Positions 34,220 to 42,600 of a DNA stretch of 64,000 bases are shown piece by piece. The translations under genes were made by a program, and so were the position numbers. Each line of letters opens with the position of its first letter. Position 1 is the first letter of the stretch. This DNA is from ZC4RG20 sp963702105 (GTDB lineage: Bacteria > Pseudomonadota > Gammaproteobacteria > Steroidobacterales > Rariloculaceae). The DNA lies in NCBI GenBank assembly GCA_963702105.1, contig OY969712.1, forward strand, positions 3,844,001 through 3,908,000, given 5' to 3'. The notes beneath the pieces were generated by a model that was not told the origin of the DNA, did not search any database, and saw only the letters and a list, made by a program, of their open reading frames with translations.

Positions 34220-35824
34220 ATGCCTACCCGACTGCTCGTGCTCGGCGTCGATGCCGCTTGCCCGGACCTGTTGCGCCGCTGGGCGGGCGAGGGCCGGCTG
34301 CCCGCGATCCGGCGTCTGTTGGAGCGCGGCACGTCGGGCGCGGTGCAGGGTCTCACGGGTCTGTTCATCGGCAGCACGTGGCCTTCCTTATACACGGGAT
34401 TGAACCCGGCGAGCCACGGCTTCTACCGCATCGAGCAGCTGCGCAGCGGCAGTTACGGCTTTTTTCGCCCGCTGGATTCGCCGAACGGCGTCGGCGGCCG
34501 GCCGTTCTGGAAGCTCGCCTCCGACGTGGGCCGGCGCGTGGCCGTGCTCGACGTGCCGCTGACGCGGCTCGAGCCCGGACTCGCGGGCGTGCAGACCGTC
34601 GAGTGGGGCGGGCACGATTCGGTGTTCGGGTTTCAGGCCTCCTCGCCTCGCGTTGCACGGCGCGTGCGTGCCGTCGCGGGCCGCTACCCCTTGCCGAGCA
34701 ACTGCGACGGCGACCGCCGCGGGGCGGCCGCGCTCGAAGACTTCGTCGCGCGGCTCGAATCGGCCGTCGAGAAGAAGAAGCGCCTGACGCTCGACTTTCT
34801 CGAGCGCGAGCGCTGGGATCTGTTCGTCCAGGTCTTCACGGAGTCGCACTGCGCGGGGCACCAGTGCTGGCACGTGCACGAGCCGGCGCACCCGGCGCAC
34901 GACCCGGCGCTGCTCGAGGCCGTGGGCGACCCGATCGAGCGCGTCTATACCGCGCTCGATCGCGCGATCGGCGAGATCGTCGAGCGCGCGGGCGCGAGCG
35001 CCGTGCTGCTCGTCGCCGCGCACGGCATGGGGCCTTATCGCGGCGCGCAGCTGCTGCTGCCGGAGATCCTGTTTCGGCTCGGGGCGGCGGAGCGGGCGCC
35101 GGTGCCGGCCGACCGCTCGCCCGGCCCTCGCGAACGCACGGTTCGCGCCGCACGCGGCGCCTGGCGCCGCATCGTGCCGCGCGGCGCCCGTGCCGCTGTG
35201 GCCCCGATCCGCGCTCGACTGCGGCCGGCGCGCGCCGGCACAGGCTCGGTGGCTGATCACGGCATCGACCCGCGCCGCAGCCGCTGCTTCGCGGTGCCGA
35301 ACGGCGCGCCGGTCGGCGGCATCCGCCTGAACCTGCGCGGGCGCGAGCCCGAGGGCGCGCTCGCGCCGGGCGCCGAGGCCGAGGCCTTCTGCGCCGAGCT
35401 GACCGAGGACCTGTTGGCGCTCGTGGACCCGCGCACGGGGCGCCCGCTGGTTCGGGCCGTCTACCCAACCGAATCCTTATACAAGGGCTCTCGCCGCGAC
35501 GCCCTCCCGGACCTGCTCGTCGAATGGGCCGGCGACACCGCGCTCGGCAGCGCGGCGCTCGCGGGCGGCCGCGGCGCCCGCGTCTGCGCGGCCTCGCCGA
35601 AGATCGGCTTGCTCGAGGCCGAGAACCGCTACACGCGCTCGGGCGAGCACCTGCCGGAGGGCCTTTTCGTCGGAACGGGCTCCGGCGTGCCGGAGGGCCT
35701 CGTGCGCGCCCCGGTTTCCATCATGGACATTCACCCGACGATCTGCCGCCTGCTCGGGCTCGAGCCGCCCGCGGTGGACGGCCGCTCGATCGCCGAGTTC
35801 GTCGAGCTTGCCGCGCACGACTGA
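34220..35824 (+). CDS. Alkaline-phosphatase-superfamily enzyme (type I phosphodiesterase/nucleotide pyrophosphatase-like)
   Basis: This 534-aa metalloenzyme-fold protein starts LLVLGVDAACPDLLRRW, with the first metal-binding Asp. The expected nucleophile region is GLFIGSTWPSLYTGLNPASHG. Later metal ligands are suggested by LLVAAHGMGPYRGAQ, VADHGIDPRR and VFTESHCAGHQCWH. The C-terminal SIMDIHPTICRLLG is typical of the family. It has no signal peptide, so it probably acts in the cytoplasm on nucleotide-sugar or phosphoglycan substrates, or is membrane-associated. I chose ATG 34220 because conservation begins there, although the frame is open much further upstream in antisense to the GMC gene. 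Confidence 0.82.
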   Translation: MPTRLLVLGVDAACPDLLRRWAGEGRLPAIRRLLERGTSGAVQGLTGLFIGSTWPSLYTGLNPASHGFYRIEQLRSGSYGFFRPLDSPNGVGGRPFWKLASDVGRRVAVLDVPLTRLEPGLAGVQTVEWGGHDSVFGFQASSPRVARRVRAVAGRYPLPSNCDGDRRGAAALEDFVARLESAVEKKKRLTLDFLERERWDLFVQVFTESHCAGHQCWHVHEPAHPAHDPALLEAVGDPIERVYTALDRAIGEIVERAGASAVLLVAAHGMGPYRGAQLLLPEILFRLGAAERAPVPADRSPGPRERTVRAARGAWRRIVPRGARAAVAPIRARLRPARAGTGSVADHGIDPRRSRCFAVPNGAPVGGIRLNLRGREPEGALAPGAEAEAFCAELTEDLLALVDPRTGRPLVRAVYPTESLYKGSRRDALPDLLVEWAGDTALGSAALAGGRGARVCAASPKIGLLEAENRYTRSGEHLPEGLFVGTGSGVPEGLVRAPVSIMDIHPTICRLLGLEPPAVDGRSIAEFVELAAHD

Positions 35825-35845
35825 CGGCCGAGTGCCCTTCTCGCC

Positions 35846-36757
35846 ATGATGCTGCAGCTGCTCTCGCAAGCCCACGCCGGCCTCGGCCGGCGCCGCGGCG
35901 CCGGGCGGCTGCGTGCGGCGCTGCCGCTGAACCGCCTCGCGCGCGCCTGGCTGCGCTCGGCCGTCGTCGAGTCCGAGCGCCGGCGGCCCGACGACGTTAC
36001 GGTCGTGATCGGAGTGCGCAACCGCGCGGACTATCGGCTCACGAACGCGCTCGAGAGCATTCGGGCTCAGACCTTGCCGGCCCACGCCGTGCGCGCGACG
36101 GTCGTGGACTACGGCAGCGGCGCCGAAGCGGCGGCGCTGACGCGCGAGGAATGCCGGCGCTTCGGCGCGGACTACGTGCGCGTCGCCGAGGCGCCGGTCT
36201 GGAGCCGCTCGCGCTGCCTGAACGTCGGCATCCGGCGAGCAACCACGAAGTTCGTGCTGGTCTCGGACGTGGACATCGTCCTCTCGCCGAGCTATCTGGC
36301 CGAGGCCCTCGAGACGCTGCGGCGCGAACCGCTCTCCGTGGTCTGCGCCGCGATGCTGGACCTGCCGCCCGAGGCCGTGGACGCCTTCGGGCCGGCCGGC
36401 CGGCGGCGCGAGGCGCCTTGCCTCGAAGAGTGGAAGGCCCGCTGCGCGCCGCGCCTCGGCTTAACGATGCACCCGAGCATCGCGACGACGTATACGGCGT
36501 TCTTTCGGCTCGTGCGGGGGCTCGACGAGTACTACGCCGTGTGGGGCTGCGAAGACCTCGACCTCATGCGCCGCTTCGAGTACCTGGGCCTCGCGGCGCG
36601 CCCGCCCGGCGCCGAGGGCTTCTATGTGCACCAGTGGCATCCCAAGTACGAGGACGTCCCGGGCGGGGCGCAAGCCGAGCAGATCGCGCGGAACTACGCG
36701 TATCTCGAGGCGGCACACTCTATCTTGCGGAACCCGCGAGGGTGGGGGAACCCCTGA
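35846..36757 (+). CDS. GT2-family glycosyltransferase with C-terminal galactosyltransferase-like motif
   Basis: This 303-aa GT-A enzyme has a basic N-terminal extension, then DDVTVVIGVRNRADYRL, the DxD-type metal site VSDVDIVLSPSY, and the acceptor-side motif WGCEDLDLMRRFEYLG with the ED pair typical of chondroitin-polymerase/beta4-galactosyltransferase-like proteins. It starts 21 bp after the phosphodiesterase gene, so the two form a small operon. Acceptor and donor are unknown. It converges with the WecA-like gene, with only 26 bp between stops. Confidence 0.85.
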   Translation: MMLQLLSQAHAGLGRRRGAGRLRAALPLNRLARAWLRSAVVESERRRPDDVTVVIGVRNRADYRLTNALESIRAQTLPAHAVRATVVDYGSGAEAAALTREECRRFGADYVRVAEAPVWSRSRCLNVGIRRATTKFVLVSDVDIVLSPSYLAEALETLRREPLSVVCAAMLDLPPEAVDAFGPAGRRREAPCLEEWKARCAPRLGLTMHPSIATTYTAFFRLVRGLDEYYAVWGCEDLDLMRRFEYLGLAARPPGAEGFYVHQWHPKYEDVPGGAQAEQIARNYAYLEAAHSILRNPRGWGNP

Positions 36758-36783
36758 AACCGGAGTCCCCCGCGCAAAGTCCC

Positions 36784-37974
36784 TCAGCGTTCGTAGCCCG
36801 TGTTGGCCGAAGCGGCCGTCGGCCTCGGGGGCGCGATGCGGCGCCGGTCTCGGCCGCTGCGCCGCTCGGCTCCGCCCCAGTGAGGCGAGGGCCCCTGGCG
36901 CCGATCGAGCGGCCGCTTGCGGCGGCAGATCGAGCGGTGCAGGAAGCGCATGAGCCGCCAGGTGCGCAGGATGACGCCGAGAAAGATCGAGCCGCAGAGC
37001 AGAAAGACGTAGAGCACGGCGGCGTCGAGCGGGTGGTATACGCTGACGAGCAGGCCGACGAGCACGGCGCCGAAGGACAGCACGCCCATTGCGAGCACGG
37101 TCTCGCTGACCGTGTACCCGGCCAGCAGGAACACGTGGTGCAGGTGCTCCCGATCCGCGCCCAGCGGTGAGCGGCGGCGCAGCACGCGGCGCACCACGAT
37201 CTCTATCGTGTCGAACACGGGCAGCGCAACGAACCACAATGCCGCGACGGGCGCGATGGCGGGGTGGCTGCCCTGCGAGAGATGGATCAGATACCACGCG
37301 ATGACGAAGCCGAGCAGGTTGCTGCCGGCGTCGCCGAGGAACACGGAGGCCTTGCGCCGCCAAGGCGTGCGCAGGTTGAAGAACAGGAACGCGACGAGCG
37401 CCCCGCACAGCGCGAGCAGCGGCAGCATCTGGACGGCATCGCCGGCGATGAGCCCGGCGACCGCGAGGCCGCCGAGCGAGAGCAGCGACTGCGAGCCGGC
37501 AAGCCCGTCGATGCCGTCCGCCATGTTCAAAGAATTGATGAGGGCGACGGTCGCGAATACCGTGAACGGCACGGCCAGGACGCCGAGATGGACGGGTTCG
37601 CCGAAGAGCGAGACGGCGCCGAGGTCTCGCACGACGTTGTTGCCGATCCAACACATAATGAGCGCCGCGACGATCTGCGCGAGCAGGCGCACGCCGGGCG
37701 AGACCTCGAAGCGATCGTCAAAGGCGCCGACGAGCACGAGGATACCGCCGCCGAGCAGCAGCGAATCGATCTCCGAGCGGAATCCGTAGATGAACGCCGT
37801 GAGGGTCAGGGCCATGAAAACGGCCAGCCCCCCCACCAGCGGAATCTCGCCCTCGTGATTCTTCCTGTGATCGGGCGTATCTGTCAAACCGATGCGCAGC
37901 GCCAGCGGGCGCAGGGCGGTAATTCCGAGTATCGCCAATACGCACGCGGTTGCGGTGACCCACAAACCGGACAT
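36784..37974 (-). CDS. Undecaprenyl-phosphate GlcNAc-1-phosphate transferase-like (WecA/MraY family)
   Basis: This 396-aa polytopic enzyme would transfer GlcNAc-1-P (or a related HexNAc-1-P) to undecaprenyl phosphate. The family signatures are in order: HRKNHEGEIPLVGG, VGAFDDRFEV (metal-binding Asp pair), NSLNMADGIDGLAG, FLGDAGSNLLGF and the DREHLHH loop. About eleven helices run to residue 335. The last 60 residues are an unusual Arg-rich cytoplasmic tail (RRSGRDRRRIAPPR), longer than in E. coli WecA. It is encoded alone on the minus strand. The locus thus has three possible initiating transferases. Confidence 0.9.
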   Translation of the reverse strand: MSGLWVTATACVLAILGITALRPLALRIGLTDTPDHRKNHEGEIPLVGGLAVFMALTLTAFIYGFRSEIDSLLLGGGILVLVGAFDDRFEVSPGVRLLAQIVAALIMCWIGNNVVRDLGAVSLFGEPVHLGVLAVPFTVFATVALINSLNMADGIDGLAGSQSLLSLGGLAVAGLIAGDAVQMLPLLALCGALVAFLFFNLRTPWRRKASVFLGDAGSNLLGFVIAWYLIHLSQGSHPAIAPVAALWFVALPVFDTIEIVVRRVLRRRSPLGADREHLHHVFLLAGYTVSETVLAMGVLSFGAVLVGLLVSVYHPLDAAVLYVFLLCGSIFLGVILRTWRLMRFLHRSICRRKRPLDRRQGPSPHWGGAERRSGRDRRRIAPPRPTAASANTGYER

Positions 37975-38564
37975 GGCCTTGCTTCCCTAGTTCTAATGAG
38001 CCGAGATTTCTTAGCGAGCGGTTCTAGTTACTTCTTCAGCTGCTTTCGTGTCGCGTGATACCAAAGTGACTTGCTTAGCCCAGACGTTATATCGACGGCG
38101 TGAAGCTGTTGTGACACCAATCCCTGTCTCGCAAAACCCAAAGTTCCAAGCACTTCCTGAGTATCATAGGAGCGACATAACGGCTCATCAAGCCCTTCGC
38201 GGGCGCTTTCGAAACGCCGCCCCAAACTGTGACGTCGATCACACTTTTGGAGCCCCTTTCCACCTCTCGGCCTTGGAAAACACCGTCTTTTGCACCATTC
38301 TGACGCTATGAGAGGAGCGCCCGCGCGCAGGGTGCGGGCGAGCGGTGCAGGGCGGCAAGTGCAGAGGCCGAGCGCGGCGCCAAACCTCGCTTTCCGGCCG
38401 CCGCGGCGCGCGCAATGTAACTTAAGACCCGTGCCGCGCGCACGGCTACCCGAAACCCTGCGGCCTGGCTTAGGCTAGGCCTCGAAGGTTCTGATTCCCT
38501 GGACTGCGTGGTAGAACTCCCTCGAAGCGCCGCCACCCGCAAAGAAGCCGACAGGCCGAAAATA
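37975..38564. other. Divergent intergenic region between the WecA-like and WecG-like genes
   Basis: 590 bp with no gene. It contains the strong CRP-like palindrome at 38228-38243, placed roughly midway between the two divergent starts. A second, weaker candidate (TGTGA with a poor right half) is near 38108-38125. The stretch 38310-38410 is very GC-rich. A 6-bp stem hairpin (CCGTGC/GCACGG) is at 38429-38445. Confidence 0.5.
38228..38243. promoter_or_regulatory. CRP/Clp-like operator palindrome between divergent EPS genes
   Basis: The sequence is AAAC-TGTGA-CGTCGA-TCACA-CTTTT, with both half-sites perfect and A/T-rich flanks as in the classical CRP consensus. It lies 254 bp from the WecA-like start and 322 bp from the WecG-like start, so it could serve either. 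This is the best of three such sites in the window. Confidence 0.6.
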
Positions 38565-39359
38565 ATGAACAGCGCAGCGAATACCGAAAACATCCTGGGC
38601 TACGAAGTCACGACCCTCCCGGTGGAGGAGTGCGCTCGCTCGGCCCTCGAGGGCCCCAAGGACGGGCGGCGCGTGCGCTGGTTCGCCTGCCTGAATCCCC
38701 ATGCCTACGTGGTGGCGCGCCGCGACCCCGTGTTCGCGGAGGCCCTGCATTCGGCCGACCTCCTCGTCGCCGACGGGGTCGGCATTACGATCGCGGCCCG
38801 GCTCCTCGGCAAGCACATCGGGGAACGGATCACGGGCAGCGACTTCTTCATGACGCTCATGGGGCGGCTTTCGGCCGCCGGCGGCGCCTCGGTGTTCCTG
38901 CTCGGCTCGACGGAGGAGAACCTCGAGGCGATGCGCGAGCGCATTGCGAGGGACTTTCCGGGCGTCCGGGTCGCCGGCGTTTACTCGCCGCCGTTCCGGG
39001 ACCAATTCTCCGCCGCCGAGAACGCCGCCATGATCGCGGCCATCAATGCCTCCGGCGCGGACGTGCTCTGGGTGGGTATGACGGCGCCGAAGCAAGAAAA
39101 GTGGATTCACGAACATGTGAATCTTCTCGAGGTTCGCTTCGCCGGCGCGATTGGAGCGGTTTTCGACTATTATACGGGGCGTGTCAGACGGCCCCGAACG
39201 TTCTTCAGGCGCCTCGGCCTCGAGTGGCTCGTTCGTCTCCTCGGCGAGCCCAAGCGCCTCTGGCGGCGCAATTTCGTCTCCGCGCCCCTGTTCTTCCTGG
39301 ATGTGTTTGCCGGCGTCATGGGCTTTCATTTCCGCGTCCGCAAGAGGCCGGGGCAATGA
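38565..39359 (+). CDS. WecG/TagA/CpsF-family glycosyltransferase (GT26)
   Basis: This 264-aa GT26 enzyme transfers an N-acetylmannosamine-type sugar onto lipid-linked GlcNAc in known pathways. Family motifs include FACLNPHAYVVARRDP, SADLLVADGVGITIAARLLG, RITGSDFF, VFLLGSTEENLEAM, VLWVGMTAPKQEKWI and AIGAVFDYYTGRVRRPRTF. The start ATG at 38565 follows a purine-rich stretch; a longer in-frame start 57 bp upstream is less likely. It is the first gene of a plus-strand series. A 9-bp inverted repeat 47 bp after the stop probably ends much of its transcription. Confidence 0.9.
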   Translation: MNSAANTENILGYEVTTLPVEECARSALEGPKDGRRVRWFACLNPHAYVVARRDPVFAEALHSADLLVADGVGITIAARLLGKHIGERITGSDFFMTLMGRLSAAGGASVFLLGSTEENLEAMRERIARDFPGVRVAGVYSPPFRDQFSAAENAAMIAAINASGADVLWVGMTAPKQEKWIHEHVNLLEVRFAGAIGAVFDYYTGRVRRPRTFFRRLGLEWLVRLLGEPKRLWRRNFVSAPLFFLDVFAGVMGFHFRVRKRPGQ

Positions 39360-39405
39360 TGCAGGCAACGCGCCGGGCCGCACCTCGTATAAAGTCGCTT
39401 TTTCG

Positions 39406-39431
39406 CGGCAGTCGCGTTTGTCCGACTGCCG
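39406..39431 (+). terminator. Probable terminator hairpin downstream of the WecG-like gene
   Basis: A perfect 9-bp inverted repeat (CGGCAGTCG / CGACTGCCG) with an 8-nt loop is followed by GAATTTTGA. The T-run is short, so termination may be partial. It separates the WecG-like gene from the leader of the SGNH giant gene. Confidence 0.5.
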
Positions 39432-39469
39432 GAATTTTGATAGAACCAGAACATTGATCGAGTAGAAGA

Positions 39470-39618
39470 ACGATCGAGCGGGTGCTCGTCTTTCCCCGGG
39501 CTCGTACTCCGCGGCCCCGCAAAAAGATGAATCGCTTCGCCGCAATACAGCGCTCCCTGGCATGCCTCGAGGCTGATTGCGCGGGAAGCCACTCAAGATC
39601 GTCAGCGAGGCCTTGCCG
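39470..39618 (+). promoter_or_regulatory. Conserved 5' leader shared by the two malectin genes (copy 2)
   Basis: This segment repeats the blocks GAATCGCTTCGCCG, ATACAGC, GATTGCGCGGGAAGCCACT and GTCAGCGAGGCCTTGCCG in the same order as upstream of the malectin gene at 32060, ending directly at the ATG. Weaker similarity extends further upstream (purine-rich GAAGA, then a GCGGGT-containing inverted repeat). The AGCGAGG part can serve as ribosome-binding site. Confidence 0.5.
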
Positions 39619-42600
39619 ATGACCTCATACGCCGCCTTCCGTACCGCCGACCGCGCCGTGCAACGCCCGCTTGCGCGTGCGGCACGGCGCCTGCTCGCCC
39701 TTCTGCTGCTCGCGCTGCCCGCGCTGCAGGCCGCAACCGCCGCGACCACGATCCGGGTCAACGCGGGCGGCCCGGCCTACACCGACAGCGCCGCTCACAC
39801 CTGGTCGGCGGACACGGGCTACAACACCGGGAACGCGGCCTCGACGACGAGCAACATCGCGGGCACCTCGGATTCCGACGCTCTACAAGACCGAGCGCTG
39901 GGATACCTCGGCGCTGCCCGAGATGACCTACAGCTTCAATGTCCCGAACGGCGGCTACACGGTCAAACTGCACTTCGCCGAGATCTACAGCGGCGCGTTC
40001 AAGGTCGGCGGGCGCGTGTTCAACGTCTCGATCAACGGCACGCAGGTCCTGACGAACTACGACATCTACGCCGACGTCGGCGCGAACACGGCGACGATCA
40101 AGTCGTTCACGACGAACGTCAGCAACGGCGTCCTCGCGATCACCTTCGGCCACGTCGTCGAAGACCCGAAGATCTCCGCCATCGAGATCCTGAGCAACTC
40201 GGATACGACGCCGCCGAGCGTGCCGACGAGCCTCGGCGGCACGGCCGCGAGCTCGAGCGCCGTGGACCTCGCCTGGAACGCCTCCACGGACACGGGCGGC
40301 TCGGGCCTCGCGGGCTACAAGATCTACCGCAACAGCGCGCTCGTCGGGACCACGGCATCCTTGATCTACACGGATACGGGCCTCTCGCCCTCGACGACGT
40401 ATCAGTACTCGGTTTCGGCCTACGACAACGCGAACAACGAGTCCGCCCAGTCCTCGCCGCCGGTCTCCGTCACGACCCAGGCCTCGACCGACACGACCCC
40501 GCCCTCCGTTCCGACGAACCTCAACGGCACGGCGAACGGTACCGCCGAAGCGGATCTGACATGGTCCGCCTCGACGGATACGGGCGGCTCCGGGCTCGCG
40601 GGCTACAAGATCTATCGCAACAACGTGCAGGTCGGCACGACGGCCGCGACGAGCTTCGCGGACACGGGGCTCGCGGCGGGCACGACGTATACCTATACGG
40701 TCTCGGCCTACGACAACGCCACCAACGAGTCGGCCAAGTCGTCACCGAAGAACGTGACGACGGCGACGGCGACGGGCACCGTCATCCGCGTGAATGCGGG
40801 CGGCCCGGCCTATACCGACAGCGCCGCTCACACCTGGTCGGCGGACACGGGCTACAACACCGGGAACGCGGCCTCGACGACGAGCAACATCGCGGGCACC
40901 TCCGACCCGACGCTCTACAAGACCGAGCGCTGGGATACCTCGGCGCTGCCCGAGATGACCTACAGCTTCAACGTCCCGAACGGCGGCTACACGGTCAAAC
41001 TGCACTTCGCCGAGATCTACAGCGGCGCGTTCAAGGTCGGCGGGCGCGTGTTCAACGTCTCGATCAACGGCACGCAGGTCCTGACGAACTACGACATCTA
41101 CGCCGACGTTGGCGCGAACACGGCGACGATCAAGTCGTTCACGACGAACGTCAGCAACGGCGTCCTCGCGATCACCTTCGGCCACGTCGTCGAGGACCCC
41201 AAGATCTCCGCCATCGAGATCATCGGCAGCACGGATTCCACGGCGCCGACGGTGCCGACCGGTCTCGCCGGCAGCGCCGCGAGCTCGACGCAGGTCAACC
41301 TGAGCTGGAACGCCTCGACGGACAGCGGCGGCTCCGGCCTCGCCGGCTACCGCGTCTACCGCAACAACGTCCTCGTCGGCACGGCCACGGGCACGACCTA
41401 CTCCGATACGGGCCTTACCCCCAATACGACGTACAACTACGCCGTCTCGGCCTTCGACAATGCCAACAACGAGTCCGCGAAGACGGCCTCGATCCCCGTC
41501 ACGACGCCGGCCGGCAGCGACACGATTCCGCCCAGCGTGCCGACGAACCTCCAGGGCAGCGGCATCAGCCCCTCGCAGATCAGCCTCACGTGGTCGGCCT
41601 CGACCGATACCGGGGGCTCAGGGCTCGCCGGCTACCGCATCTACCGTAACAACGTCCTCGTCGGCACCTCCACGACGACGAGCTTTACGGATTCGGGCCT
41701 TGCGTCCGGCACGACGTACCAGTACAAGGTCTCGGCCTACGACAACGCCGCGAACGAATCCGCGGCCGCGGGGCCCATCGGCGTCGCGACGCTGACCTCG
41801 GGCGGCGGCGGCGGCACGACCGTCCGCGTCAACGCGGGCGGCGGCAGCTACGTCGATTCGCAGGGCCACACTTGGTCCGCGGACACCGGCTTCAACACGG
41901 GCCAGGCGGCGACGATCGTCTCCTCGATCTCGGGCACCGCGGACCCGACGCTGTTCTACACCCAGCGCTGGGATCCGAGCTCGGCCCCCGAGCTCGCCTA
42001 TACGTTCAGCGTCGCGAACGGCAGCTATACGGTCAATCTCTACTTCGCGGAGACCTACAGCGGCACGTTCGGCGTCGGCAAGCGCCTCTTCAATGTGTTC
42101 CTGCAGGGGCAGCAGGTCCTCTCGAACTTCGACGTTTACGCGGCCGCCGGCGGCCCGAATACCGCCGTCGTGCGCAGCTTCCCGGTCAACGTCACGAACG
42201 GCCAGATCGTCGTGAGCTTTGGCCACGTCAAGGAAGACCCGGAAATCAACGCGATCGAGATCGTGGGCTCGGCGGTCGCGGCGCCGACGTTCTCGCCGAA
42301 CGGCGGCACGATCACGTCGTCCACGCCGATCTCCATGAGCACGACGACGTCCGGCGCAACGATCCACTACACGACGGACGGCACCAATCCGACCACGTCC
42401 TCGCCGACCTACACCTCGCCCATCACGCTCGGGAGCAGCGCGACCGTCAAGGCGGCGGCGTTCACGTCGGGCAGCGAAAGCACGGTGACGAGCGCGAGCT
42501 TCAGCGTCGTGAGCCTGCCCGTGAGCTACGATTTCTCGACCTCGGATACGAGCGCCTGGCAGATCGTGGACGACACGGCCAACGCCTCCTCGTGGGCCGT

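Noticed and set aside
39541..39590. Sigma54-like TGGCAT near 39559 before the SGNH giant gene
   Set aside because: The GC of the -12 element is at the wrong distance; sigma54 spacing is strict.
39500..39618. Possible cobalamin riboswitch (GGGAAG, GCCACT and an AGGCCTTGCC block resembling a B12 box)
   Set aside because: The order of the conserved boxes and the required upstream GGTGxxAAxxCC core are missing, and the other copy of the leader lacks part of the matches.
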